Shown piece after piece: positions 42,165 to 50,374 of a DNA stretch of 64,000 bases. The notes beneath the pieces are model-generated. The model had not been told where the DNA came from, did not search any database, and saw nothing but the letters and a program-made list of their open reading frames with translations. Where the stretch lies: NCBI GenBank assembly GCA_000719025.1, contig JODP01000009.1, positions 357,439 to 421,438 of the forward strand, given 5' to 3'. Position numbers and translations under genes: made by a program. Source of the stretch: Kineosporia aurantiaca JCM 3230 (GTDB taxonomy: Bacteria > Actinomycetota > Actinomycetes > Actinomycetales > Kineosporiaceae). Position 1 is the stretch's first letter. Each line of letters opens with the position of its first letter.

Positions 42165-42812
42165 ATGACTTCGCCTCAGGTCGTCGTGCTCGACTACGGC
42201 TCCGGCAACGTCCGGTCCGCGGTCCGGGCCCTGGAACGGGCCGGGGCCGCGGTCGAGCTGACCGCTGATTTCAAGACTGCCCTGGCCAGCGACGGCCTGG
42301 TGGTGCCCGGGGTCGGTGCCTTCGCCTCGGTCGCCGGGCAGCTGCGCTCGGTCGGCGGCGACCGGCTGATCGGCCGCCGCCTGGCCGGCGGCCGCCCGGT
42401 GCTGGGCATCTGCGTCGGCCTGCAGGTGCTCTTCGACAAGTCGGTCGAGTTCGCCCAGGACGACGTGCCCGGCCTGGGGGAGTGGCCCGGCACGGTCGAG
42501 CTGCTGCCCTCCAACGTGGTGCCGCACATGGGCTGGAACACGGTCGACGTGCCGGAGGGCTCGGTGCTGTTCGACGGCATCCAGCACGAGCGGTTCTACT
42601 TCGTGCACTCCTACGCCGTGCAGAAGTGGGAACTGCCCTCGCCCGGCGACCCTTTGGCCACCCTGAAGCCCCCGCTGGTCACCTGGTCCGAGCACGGCGG
42701 GCGATTCGTCGCCGCGGTCGAGAACGGCCCCCTGACCGCGACCCAGTTCCACCCGGAGAAGTCCGGCTCCGCCGGCGCCACCCTCCTCCGCAACTGGCTA
42801 ACCACCCTCTAA
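42165..42812 (+). CDS. hisH: Imidazole glycerol phosphate synthase glutaminase subunit HisH
   Basis: A 215-residue class I glutamine amidotransferase that feeds ammonia to HisF. The triad consists of the Cys in GICVGLQVLF and the His and Glu in FHPEKSG. DYGSGNVRSAVRALERAG at the N-terminus is typical. hisF is not in the window, although hisA follows after a repeat-containing spacer. Confidence 0.96.
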   Translation: MTSPQVVVLDYGSGNVRSAVRALERAGAAVELTADFKTALASDGLVVPGVGAFASVAGQLRSVGGDRLIGRRLAGGRPVLGICVGLQVLFDKSVEFAQDDVPGLGEWPGTVELLPSNVVPHMGWNTVDVPEGSVLFDGIQHERFYFVHSYAVQKWELPSPGDPLATLKPPLVTWSEHGGRFVAAVENGPLTATQFHPEKSGSAGATLLRNWLTTL

Positions 42813-42825
42813 CCCCACCCCCTCT

Positions 42826-42927
42826 CGTGATCATGGACTTCTTCCCCCGTGATCATGGACTTCTTTCCTCGTGATCATGGACTTTTCTTCCCCGTGATCA
42901 TGCAGTTCCGCCCCGGTGATCATGCAG
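42826..42927. repeat. Five direct repeats around TGATCATG, 22-bp period
   Basis: GTGATCATG recurs with repeat starts at about 42826, 42848, 42870, 42893 and 42915 (spacing 22, 22, 23, 22). The first three are followed by GACTT and the last two by CAG. Each contains the palindrome TGATCA. The array fills the hisH-hisA gap. Confidence 0.9.
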
Positions 42928-42954
42928 ATAGCGCTGCACTGAAAGGGTTCCACC

Positions 42955-43704
42955 ATGTCTGACTCCACTCCGGCCGGCCGGCTCGAGCTGCTGCCCGCCG
43001 TCGACGTCGCCGACGGCCAGGCCGTGCGCCTGGTCCAGGGCGAGGCCGGCAGCGAGACCGGCTACGGCGATCCGCTGGAGGCGGCCCTGGCCTGGCAGAA
43101 GGCCGGTGCCGAGTGGATTCACCTGGTCGACCTGGACGCGGCGTTCGGCCGGGGCTCCAACCGCGAGCTGCTCTCCCGGGTCTGCGCCGAGCTCAGCGGG
43201 CTCGGGGTGAAGGTCGAGATGTCCGGCGGGATCCGGGACGACGCGAGCCTGCGGGCGGCGATGGACACCGGTTGCCGGCGGGTCAACCTGGGTACCGCCG
43301 CGCTGGAGCAGCCGGAGTGGACCCGGGACGCGATCGCCGAGTTCGGCGACCGGGTGGCGGTCGGCCTGGACGTGCGCGGCACGACGCTGGCCGGGCGGGG
43401 CTGGACCAAGGAGGGCGGCGACCTGTTCGAGACGCTGGCCCGGCTGGACGCGGACGGCTGCGCCCGGTACGTGGTCACCGACGTGACCAAGGACGGCACG
43501 CTCAAGGGCCCGAACCTGGATCTGCTGGCCGAGGTCTGCGCCCGCACCAGCAAGCCGGTGATCGCCTCCGGCGGTATCTCCAACCTGGACGACATCGCCG
43601 CCCTGCGCGCCCTGGTGAAGATCGGCGTAGAGGGTGCCATTGTCGGGAAGGCGCTCTACAGCGGGGCTTTCACGCTGGAGCAGGCCCTGCACGTGGCGGG
43701 CTGA
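42955..43704 (+). CDS. hisA: Phosphoribosyl isomerase HisA (PriA-type possible)
   Basis: A 249-residue (beta/alpha)8 isomerase converting ProFAR to PRFAR in histidine synthesis. It has LPAVDVADGQAVRLVQGEAG with the catalytic Asp, VEMSGGIRDDASL, DVTKDGTLKGPN with the second Asp, and IASGGISNLDD. In actinomycetes lacking trpF this protein (PriA) also serves tryptophan synthesis; which applies here cannot be told. It starts directly after the TGATCATG repeats with GAAAGG before ATG. Confidence 0.95.
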   Translation: MSDSTPAGRLELLPAVDVADGQAVRLVQGEAGSETGYGDPLEAALAWQKAGAEWIHLVDLDAAFGRGSNRELLSRVCAELSGLGVKVEMSGGIRDDASLRAAMDTGCRRVNLGTAALEQPEWTRDAIAEFGDRVAVGLDVRGTTLAGRGWTKEGGDLFETLARLDADGCARYVVTDVTKDGTLKGPNLDLLAEVCARTSKPVIASGGISNLDDIAALRALVKIGVEGAIVGKALYSGAFTLEQALHVAG

Positions 43705-43707
43705 GCG

Positions 43708-44445
43708 ATGGCTCACGGCAGCGGTACCGGAGACTCGGCCGGGGTTCCCTGGGCCGGGCGCGCCCTCACCGCGCAGCCCTTCCCGGGCGACGACGGAACC
43801 GCCGACCCGGCTCTGGCCGCCGCGCTCGCCGACGGCGACCTGACCGCGATCACCCGGGCCTGGGCCCCGACGCGGGCGCTGGTCCCGATCGTCGCGGTGC
43901 TCGGCGAGGAGGACGAGGACGCCGGGCTGGTCGCCGCCCAGGGCGACAAGAGCGCCGACATGGCCCTGGTCACCCTGGTCGGTGCGGACCAGGCCAAGGT
44001 GCTGCCGGTGTTCACCGGCGTGGCCGCTCTGCAGACCTGGAACCTGAAGGCCCGGCCGGTGCCGGTCGAGGCCGCCCGGGCCGCGCAGGCCGCGGTGGTC
44101 GAGGAGTGCCCGCGGATCGTGATCGACCCGGGCTCCCCGGTCTCGGTCGAGCTGCCCCGCCCGGCGGTCTGGGCGGTGGCCCAGGGCCGGGACTGGCTGC
44201 CCCCGGCCTCGGACCCGGACCTGCTGGCCGGGATCGCCGCCCTGCTCCGGGCGGTGCCCGAGGTGAAGGCGCACCGCTGCGAGCCGGACGGCGCCGCCGG
44301 TCTGGTGGTCGTGCTCGGACTGCCCCCGGGCCTGGACCGCGAGCAGGTCCGGGCCACCACCACCCGGGTCGGTGAGCTGCTGCTGACCGACCAGGTGGTG
44401 ACCGAGCGCACCGACTCGGTGCGACTGGCCGTGCGCTCCGTCTGA
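43708..44445 (+). CDS. SseB family protein
   Basis: A 245-residue protein with an N-terminal SseB-like domain (ALADGDLTAITRAWA then LVPIVAVLGEEDEDAG, and VLPVFTGVAALQTWN). The middle has DPGSPVSVELPRPAVWA. The function of SseB-like proteins in actinomycetes is unknown. It begins 3 bp after the hisA stop and is probably cotranscribed with it, a neighbourhood common in this phylum. Confidence 0.88.
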   Translation: MAHGSGTGDSAGVPWAGRALTAQPFPGDDGTADPALAAALADGDLTAITRAWAPTRALVPIVAVLGEEDEDAGLVAAQGDKSADMALVTLVGADQAKVLPVFTGVAALQTWNLKARPVPVEAARAAQAAVVEECPRIVIDPGSPVSVELPRPAVWAVAQGRDWLPPASDPDLLAGIAALLRAVPEVKAHRCEPDGAAGLVVVLGLPPGLDREQVRATTTRVGELLLTDQVVTERTDSVRLAVRSV

Positions 44446-44508
44446 GGTGCGCTCCGTCCGAGTTAACCCGGATGAATTCTGTCGGTGGTAAAAGGCAGAC
44501 TGCCCGGT

Positions 44509-45807
44509 GTGTCCCTCGCTCCGTATCGTGACCTCCTGGCCCGGCCGCAGATGTTCCGGCTCTTCCTGGCCGGGGTGTTCTGCCGGCTCCCCAACTCCGC
44601 GGCCGGGGTGGTCATCACCGTCTACGTGGTCACCGGTCTGCACGGCAGCTACGCCCAGGCCGGGCTGGTCCTCGCGCTGAACACGATCGGCGCGGCGGTG
44701 GGCTCGCCCTGGCGGGGCAAGGCGGTGGACCGGCTGGGCCTGCGCCGCGCGGTGGCCCCGAGCGTGTTGGTCGAGGGGGCGGCCTGGTTCGCGTTCCCCT
44801 TCCTGCCCTACGGGTTCCTGCTGGTCACGGCCTTCGTCTCCGGGCTGATGGCGATCCCGGTGTACTCGGTGATCCGGCAGGCGATGAGCGCGCTCGCGCT
44901 GGGCACGCAACAGCGCACGGCCTTCTCGCTGGACTCGATCTCGACCGAGCTGAGCTACCTGGTCGGCCCGGCGCTGGGGGCGGCCCTGGCCGCGACCTGG
45001 TCGCCCCGCGGCACGGTGCTGCTGGTCGGTGCGGCCACCGTGGTGTCGGGCCTGGCCCTGATGGTGCTCAATCCACCGGTGCGTCGTCCCGAGGCCGAGG
45101 CCGAGACCGGGGCCGGCCCGGTCGTCGCGAAATCCGCCCTGGACCGGTTCCGCGAACTGGCCACGCCCCGGTTGCTGGCCACCCTGGCGGCCACCGTGGT
45201 GGCGCTGGCCGTCATCGGCGCCACCGACGTCTCGGTCGTCGCGCTCACCCGGGAGGCCGGGCAGACCGACCTCACCTGGGTGGTCTTCGTCGCCTGGTCG
45301 CTGGCCTCGATGACCGGGGCCCTGGTCTTCGGCAGCAGCGAGCGCCCGGTTCCGCTGTTCGCCCTGGTGCTGGCCCTGGCCGTGCTCACCGCCCCGGCCG
45401 GTCTGGCCCCGAACGCCTGGTGGCTGGCGCTGGCGATCGTCCCGGCCGGACTGCTCTGCGCCCCGGCCATGGCGGCGGCCGCCACCGAGGTCGGCCGGCT
45501 GGTCCCGGAGCACCGCCGGGGCGAGGCGATGGGCTGGTACGGCTCCGCCCTGACCATCGGCCTGGCCTCAGGCACGCCCCTGGCCGGGCGGGCGATCGAC
45601 GCGGCCGGGCCGTGGGCCGGGTTCGCCCTGATCGGCACGATCGGGGCCGTGGTCGCGACGACCGGCCTGGTACTGATAGCCTGGGCCACTGACCGACCGA
45701 GTTCCGCCGCCGACCCCGCCCTCACGGGCGAGTCGACACTGGAGCCCGGTGCGCCAAGTGGAGTCTCTCCCACCCGGCGCCAGCGGCCTCAGGCAACTGA
45801 GGTGTGA
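44509..45807 (+). CDS. MFS transporter
   Basis: A 432-residue major facilitator with 12 predicted membrane helices in two halves separated by a hydrophilic loop (about 190-210). The motif GSPWRGKAVDRLGLRRAV after helix 2 corresponds to the MFS A motif. A polar Thr/Pro tail ends the protein. The GTG at 44509 is preferred to the GTG at 44485 because CAGACT lies 7 nt upstream and homology begins near YRDLL. The transported compound is unknown. Confidence 0.85.
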   Translation: MSLAPYRDLLARPQMFRLFLAGVFCRLPNSAAGVVITVYVVTGLHGSYAQAGLVLALNTIGAAVGSPWRGKAVDRLGLRRAVAPSVLVEGAAWFAFPFLPYGFLLVTAFVSGLMAIPVYSVIRQAMSALALGTQQRTAFSLDSISTELSYLVGPALGAALAATWSPRGTVLLVGAATVVSGLALMVLNPPVRRPEAEAETGAGPVVAKSALDRFRELATPRLLATLAATVVALAVIGATDVSVVALTREAGQTDLTWVVFVAWSLASMTGALVFGSSERPVPLFALVLALAVLTAPAGLAPNAWWLALAIVPAGLLCAPAMAAAATEVGRLVPEHRRGEAMGWYGSALTIGLASGTPLAGRAIDAAGPWAGFALIGTIGAVVATTGLVLIAWATDRPSSAADPALTGESTLEPGAPSGVSPTRRQRPQATEV

Positions 45808-45916
45808 GGGCATCGGGTCCATCGGTTCGCTCCTCCCGACCAGGAGGAGCTGCTTCGCCGTACCTGGCGGGGCTGTACGGCGACGGAATACCCGTCTGTC
45901 GTGAGACCGTTATTGA

Positions 45917-45944
45917 GGCTCCCGAGCGCCTGCTTCCGGGAGCC
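45917..45944 (+). terminator. Hairpin in the infC leader, candidate attenuator
   Basis: GGCTCCCG (45917-45924) and CGGGAGCC (45937-45944) form a perfect 8-bp stem with a 12-nt loop, followed by a pyrimidine-rich TTCTCCCGTTT. It lies 48 bp before infC. Attenuation of the infC-rpmI-rplT operon by L20 or IF3 is known in other bacteria; here it is an inference. Confidence 0.5.
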
Positions 45945-45991
45945 TTCTCCCGTTTGCCGGTGGTCTCCGAAACCGTACGAAGGAGTAACAC

Positions 45992-47284
45992 ATCAGCGAG
46001 CCCCGGATTAACGACCGTATCCGCGTCCCAGAGGTGCGGCTGGTCGGCCCCAACGGGGAGCAGGTCGGCATCGTCCGGGTCGAGGACGCGTTGCGTCTCG
46101 CCCAGGAGGCCGACCTCGACCTCGTCGAAGTCGCGCCCCAGGCGCGGCCGCCGGTCTGCAAGCTCATGGACTTCGGAAAGTTCAAGTACGAGTCCGCGAT
46201 CAAGGACCGTGAGGCCCGGAAGAACCAGGCCCACACGATCCTCAAGGAGATCCGTCTCCGGCTGAAGATCGACCCGCACGACTACGAGACCAAGAAGGGT
46301 CACGTCGAGCGGTTCCTCAACGCCGGGGACAAGGTCAAGGTCATGATCATGTTCCGTGGCCGGGAGCAGTCCCGCCCGGAGATGGGCTACCGCCTGCTGC
46401 AGCGGATGGCTGCCGACGTCACCGAGTACGGGTACGTCGAGAGCAACCCGAAGCAGGACGGCCGCAACATGGTCATGGTGATCGGCCCGAACAAGAAGAA
46501 GGCCGACGCCAAGGCCGAGCAGAAGGACGCGCAGGCCGAGGAGAAGGCCGCTCGCGCCGAACGCCGCCGCGAAGAGGCGCGCGAGGCCACGGAGGCGAAC
46601 GAGAAGGTCGCCACCGAGGCTCCCGCCGCACCCACGCCGGTCCTGGCCGAGGACGAAGAGCCGATCTTCATCAAGCGCGCCACGCCGCCGCCAGCCGCCG
46701 CGTCCAGCGCCCCGTCCGGGGCTCCTTCCTCCTACTCCTCGCGCCCGCCGTCAGGTGGCCCGCGCGGAGACCGTCCGCCGAGTGGCCCTCGCGGCGACCG
46801 TCCGGCGTTCGGCGACCGTCCCCGGGGCGACCGCCCCGCGTACGGTGACCGTCCCGGTGGCTCCTCGCGGCCGTCCTTCGGTGATCGCCCCAGCAGCGGT
46901 CCGCGTCCGACCGGTTCCGGTGGCCCGTCCGCCGGCGGCCCGTCCTCGCGTCCCGCCCCGAGCGGTACCCCGCGCCCGGCGTCCTCCGGTCCGGCCCCCG
47001 CGGGTCGTCCGGCTCCGGCCGCCGGTCCGCGTCCGGTTCCCGCCGCCGGAGCTCCGGGCCCGCGCCCGACGCCGGCGCCGGGTCCCCGTCCCACCCCCGG
47101 GCCGCGCCCGGGGGCCGGACCCCGGCCCACCCCGGGTCCGGGACCACGACCGACTCCGGGCCCCGGCCCGCGTCCCGCCCCGAAGCCCGGCTCCGAGCCG
47201 GACGCCAAGGCGGAGGGGGCGAAGGCCCCGGAGGAAGCCACCAAGCCGGCGTCCTCCGAGCAGCAGACAGCCGCCGACGCCTGA
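45992..47284 (+). CDS. infC: Translation initiation factor IF-3 with long disordered C-terminal tail
   Basis: IF-3 binds the 30S subunit and controls start-codon fidelity. Homology begins at SEPRINDRIRVPEVRLVGP, which requires the rare start codon ATC at 45992, placed 6 nt after AAGGAG. Non-AUG starts of this kind underlie IF-3 autoregulation. The IF-3 core spans about residues 1-165 (VAPQARPPVCKLMDFGKFKY, FRGREQSRPEMGYRLL). A charged Ala/Glu/Lys/Arg helix region (about 165-215) and some 215 residues rich in Pro, Gly, Arg and Ser (GDRP and PGPRPTP repeats) follow. The tail is far longer than in standard IF-3. Confidence 0.93.
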   Translation: MSEPRINDRIRVPEVRLVGPNGEQVGIVRVEDALRLAQEADLDLVEVAPQARPPVCKLMDFGKFKYESAIKDREARKNQAHTILKEIRLRLKIDPHDYETKKGHVERFLNAGDKVKVMIMFRGREQSRPEMGYRLLQRMAADVTEYGYVESNPKQDGRNMVMVIGPNKKKADAKAEQKDAQAEEKAARAERRREEAREATEANEKVATEAPAAPTPVLAEDEEPIFIKRATPPPAAASSAPSGAPSSYSSRPPSGGPRGDRPPSGPRGDRPAFGDRPRGDRPAYGDRPGGSSRPSFGDRPSSGPRPTGSGGPSAGGPSSRPAPSGTPRPASSGPAPAGRPAPAAGPRPVPAAGAPGPRPTPAPGPRPTPGPRPGAGPRPTPGPGPRPTPGPGPRPAPKPGSEPDAKAEGAKAPEEATKPASSEQQTAADA

Positions 47285-47381
47285 CGGCGGCTGAGCCGGA
47301 ATCCGGCGCAGCCAGGTGAACGGGCGGACGGCCCGAGATCGAGCCGTCCGCCTGTTCGCGGAACAATGAGGAGAAACAGAC

Positions 47382-47576
47382 GTGCCGAAGAACAAGACGC
47401 ACAGCGGTGCCAAGAAGCGCTTCAAGGTGACCGGCAGCGGCAAGCTCATGCGTGAGCAGACCAACGGTCGTCACTACCTCGAGGCGAAGTCCTCGAGCCG
47501 GACCCGGCGCCTGGCGTCCGACCAGCCGGTGGACGCGACGAACGCCCGTGCGGTCAAGCGCATGCTCGGCCTCTGA
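47382..47576 (+). CDS. rpmI: 50S ribosomal protein L35
   Basis: A 64-residue ribosomal protein of normal size. It is very basic and starts PKNKTHSGAKKRFKVTGSGK. The GTG at 47382 follows GAGGAGAAA at 47368-47376. Second gene of the conserved infC-rpmI-rplT operon. Confidence 0.97.
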   Translation: MPKNKTHSGAKKRFKVTGSGKLMREQTNGRHYLEAKSSSRTRRLASDQPVDATNARAVKRMLGL

Positions 47577-47641
47577 CCTTCCGCCACCACATTCCCCCCG
47601 TCGCCGGTCCTGACCGGTGATCAGAAACAAGGAGACTCCAC

Positions 47642-48022
47642 GTGGCACGCGTGAAGCGGGCTGTCAACGCCCAGAAGAAGCGTCGCGAGGTCCTCGAGCG
47701 GGCCAGCGGCTACCGCGGGCAGCGCTCGCGCCTCTACCGCAAGGCCAAAGAGCAGGTCACGCACTCGCTCGTCTACTCGTACCGGGACCGCCGGGCGCGC
47801 AAGGGTGACTTCCGCAAGCTGTGGATCCAGCGGATCAACGCCGCGTCCCGCGCCAACGGCATGACCTACAACCGGTTCATCCAGGGCCTCAAGGCCGCGG
47901 AGATCGAGGTCGACCGCCGGATGCTGGCCGAGCTGGCCGTGAACGACGAGGCCGCTTTCGCCGCCCTGGTGACGCTGGCCAAGGCCGCCCTCCCGGCGAC
48001 CGCCGAGACGTCTGCGGCCTGA
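47642..48022 (+). CDS. rplT: 50S ribosomal protein L20
   Basis: A 126-residue 23S rRNA-binding assembly protein, typical length. It has ARVKRAVNAQKKRREVLERA at the N-terminus and YNRFIQGLKAAEIEVDRRML in the C-terminal domain. AAGGAGA precedes the GTG. In other bacteria L20 represses its own operon by binding the leader mRNA. Confidence 0.97.
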   Translation: MARVKRAVNAQKKRREVLERASGYRGQRSRLYRKAKEQVTHSLVYSYRDRRARKGDFRKLWIQRINAASRANGMTYNRFIQGLKAAEIEVDRRMLAELAVNDEAAFAALVTLAKAALPATAETSAA

Positions 48023-48060
48023 GCTTCTGCCGGCCGCAGGGCCGAAGGAGCAGAACAGGA

Positions 48061-49116
48061 ATGACGATGGAACGCCCGGCGCCGGAGGCGCTGTCCAACC
48101 CCCGGTCCGACCGGGTACGGGCAGTCGCCCGGCTGTCCGGGCGTTCCGCGCGTCAGCGGGCCGGCCGGTTTCTGGTCGAGGGCCCGCAGGGGGTGCGTGA
48201 GGCGGTCGCCGAGCACGCTCTGGGCCGTGGTCCGGGGGCGTTGCGGGAGCTGTACGCCACCCCGGAGGCCGCCGAGCGGCATCCCGAAATTCTCGAAGCG
48301 GCCGCCGCTGCCGGGGTCTGGCCGCGCCCGGTCACCGACGAGGTGCTGGCCGCGATGCTGGCCGGCGCCGGAACCACCACTCCGCAGGGCCTTCTCGCGG
48401 TCTGCGACCTGGTTACGGTGTCTCTCGACAGCGTCATCGAGCGAGCCCCCAGGCTGGTGGCGGTGCTCTCCCAGGTCCGCGACCCGGGCAATGCCGGCAC
48501 CGTGATCCGCGCGGCCGACGCCGCGGGGGCCGACGCGGTGGTGCTGACCGACGCAAGTGTGGACGTGCACAACCCCAAGTGCGTCCGGTCCACCGCGGGC
48601 AGCCTGTTCCACTTGCCGATCGTGGCCGGGGTTCCGCTCGCCGAGGTGGTCGATCGGCTCCGGTCGGCGGGGCTGCAGGTGCTGGCGGCCGATGGTGCGG
48701 GGTCGTTCGATCTGGACGCCTTGGCCGATGAGGCCGAGGACCGCGCGGTCGGGGCGGGGCTGCCGTCGTCCGTCGGATCGGTTCCGAGCGCCCAGGCAAC
48801 TCAAACCCCGCAGCCCTCCGAACCCATCGGCCTCGCGGCCCCGCTGCCGGTGGCCCTCCCTCGCGTCTGGCTGGAACGCGCGGTGACCTGGGTCTTCGGC
48901 AACGAGGCCTGGGGCCTGCCGGAGGAGGACCGGGAATTGGCGGACGCCGTGGTGCGGGTACCCGTGCACGGACGGGCCGAGAGCCTCAACCTTGGGACGG
49001 CCGCCACGGTCTGTCTCTACGCCACCGCCCGCGCCCAGCGCCGGGGCGAGCGCCGGGGTGTTCAGGCTCAGAACCGTGCCACCGGCCGATTTACCGAGGC
49101 GGAATCGGCCCGCTGA
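48061..49116 (+). CDS. TrmH/SpoU family RNA 2'-O-methyltransferase
   Basis: A 351-residue SPOUT-class methyltransferase. The N-terminal substrate-binding domain (RQRAGRFLVEGPQGVREAV) precedes the catalytic domain. The SPOUT motifs are QVRDPGNAGTVIRAADAAGA, FGNEAWGLPEED and VPVHGRAESLNLGTAATVCL. A disordered insertion of about 40 residues (roughly 230-275, Pro/Ser/Gln-rich) interrupts the knot domain. ATG at 48061 with AAGGAG at 48045; an internal ATG at 48067 is possible. It probably methylates rRNA; the site is unknown. Confidence 0.92.
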   Translation: MTMERPAPEALSNPRSDRVRAVARLSGRSARQRAGRFLVEGPQGVREAVAEHALGRGPGALRELYATPEAAERHPEILEAAAAAGVWPRPVTDEVLAAMLAGAGTTTPQGLLAVCDLVTVSLDSVIERAPRLVAVLSQVRDPGNAGTVIRAADAAGADAVVLTDASVDVHNPKCVRSTAGSLFHLPIVAGVPLAEVVDRLRSAGLQVLAADGAGSFDLDALADEAEDRAVGAGLPSSVGSVPSAQATQTPQPSEPIGLAAPLPVALPRVWLERAVTWVFGNEAWGLPEEDRELADAVVRVPVHGRAESLNLGTAATVCLYATARAQRRGERRGVQAQNRATGRFTEAESAR

Positions 49117-49285
49117 CCCGGCCGCCGGTCCCGCCTGCCCCACTCCTGCTCCCGCAGCGCCCGGCCTCGTCAGATCGGCCCGGCGCTGCCCCGCCCACGC
49201 CCAGTTGGCCCGACGAGGCGCGACGGCCGCCGAGATCAGAACTGTCGGTGCCGTCTGCGACGATGACGCACGTGAGGATGGAACT

Positions 49286-50374
49286 GTGAGTACCAAGGAC
49301 TACGACCCGGTAGAGGTCGCGGTGCTCTCCGAGGAGGCACTGGCCGGCTACGTCGAGCAGGCCCTGGCGGCCTTCGCCGCGGCCACCGACCTGGACGCGC
49401 TGAAGCAGGCCCGGCTGAACCACGCCGGCGACCGCAGTCCGCTGGCCCTGGCCAACCGCGAGATCGGCGCCCTGCCCCCGGCCGCCAAGGCGGATGCCGG
49501 TAAGCGGGTCGGCAAGGCCCGCGGCCAGGTGAACAAGGCCCTGGCCGGCCGGCAGGCCGAACTCGAGGCCGAGCGGGACGCGCGGGTGCTGGTCGAGGAG
49601 TCGGTCGACGTGACGCTCCCGGTCGACCGACGCCCGGTCGGCGCCCGGCACCCGATCTCCACCATCTCCGAGCGGATCGGCGACGTGTTCGTCGCGATGG
49701 GCTGGGAGGTCGCCGAGGGTCCGGAGGTCGAGGCGGACTGGTTCAACTTCGACGCGCTGAACTTCGGCCCGGACCACCCGGCCCGCCAGATGCAGGACAC
49801 GTTCTTCGCCGACCCGGCCGACAGCGGTCTGGTGCTGCGCACCCACACCTCGCCGGTGCAGGCGCGCACCCTGCTGGACCGCGAGCCGCCCATCTACATC
49901 GTCTGCCCCGGCAAGGTTTTCCGCACCGACGAGCTGGACGCCACCCACACCCCGGTGTTCCACCAGGTCGAGGGGCTGGCCGTGGACAAGGGCCTGACCA
50001 TGGCCAACCTGCGGGGCACGCTCGACCACTTCGTCTCCGAGATGTTCGGCGCGGGCACCACCACCCGGCTGCGGCCGAACTTCTTCCCGTTCACCGAGCC
50101 GAGCGCCGAGCTGGACCTGCGCTGCTTCGTCTGCGGCGGCACGGATCCGGACTGCCGGGCCTGCAAGGGCACCGGGTGGATCGAGTGGGGCGGCTGCGGC
50201 ATGGTCAACCCGAACGTGCTGCGGGCCTGCGGGGTCGACCCGGAGGTCTACACCGGCTTCGCGTTCGGCGTCGGGGTCGAGCGGGCCCTGATGTTCCGCA
50301 ACGGCGTCGAGGACATGCACGACATGGTCGAGGGCGACGTCCGGTTCAGCCTGCACTACGGAATGGAGGCCTGA
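49286..50374 (+). CDS. pheS: Phenylalanine--tRNA ligase alpha subunit
   Basis: A 362-residue catalytic subunit of the (alpha-beta)2 enzyme. An N-terminal coiled coil (about 1-95) is followed by the class II core with HPISTISERIGDVFVAMGWE, motif 2 FRTDELDATHTPVFHQVEG and motif 3 GFAFGVGVERALMFR. The GTG at 49286 is chosen by homology. It lies 5 nt inside no other gene but shares its stop with the pheT start (TGATG). Confidence 0.96.
   Translation: MSTKDYDPVEVAVLSEEALAGYVEQALAAFAAATDLDALKQARLNHAGDRSPLALANREIGALPPAAKADAGKRVGKARGQVNKALAGRQAELEAERDARVLVEESVDVTLPVDRRPVGARHPISTISERIGDVFVAMGWEVAEGPEVEADWFNFDALNFGPDHPARQMQDTFFADPADSGLVLRTHTSPVQARTLLDREPPIYIVCPGKVFRTDELDATHTPVFHQVEGLAVDKGLTMANLRGTLDHFVSEMFGAGTTTRLRPNFFPFTEPSAELDLRCFVCGGTDPDCRACKGTGWIEWGGCGMVNPNVLRACGVDPEVYTGFAFGVGVERALMFRNGVEDMHDMVEGDVRFSLHYGMEA

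Noticed and set aside
42898..45513. 871-residue minus-strand frame opposite hisA, the SseB gene and the MFS gene
   Set aside because: Composition typical of antisense frames in high-G+C DNA; spans three good genes.
49117..49285. T-box or attenuator upstream of pheS
   Set aside because: No T-box bulge sequence, no terminator hairpin and no Phe-rich leader peptide seen.
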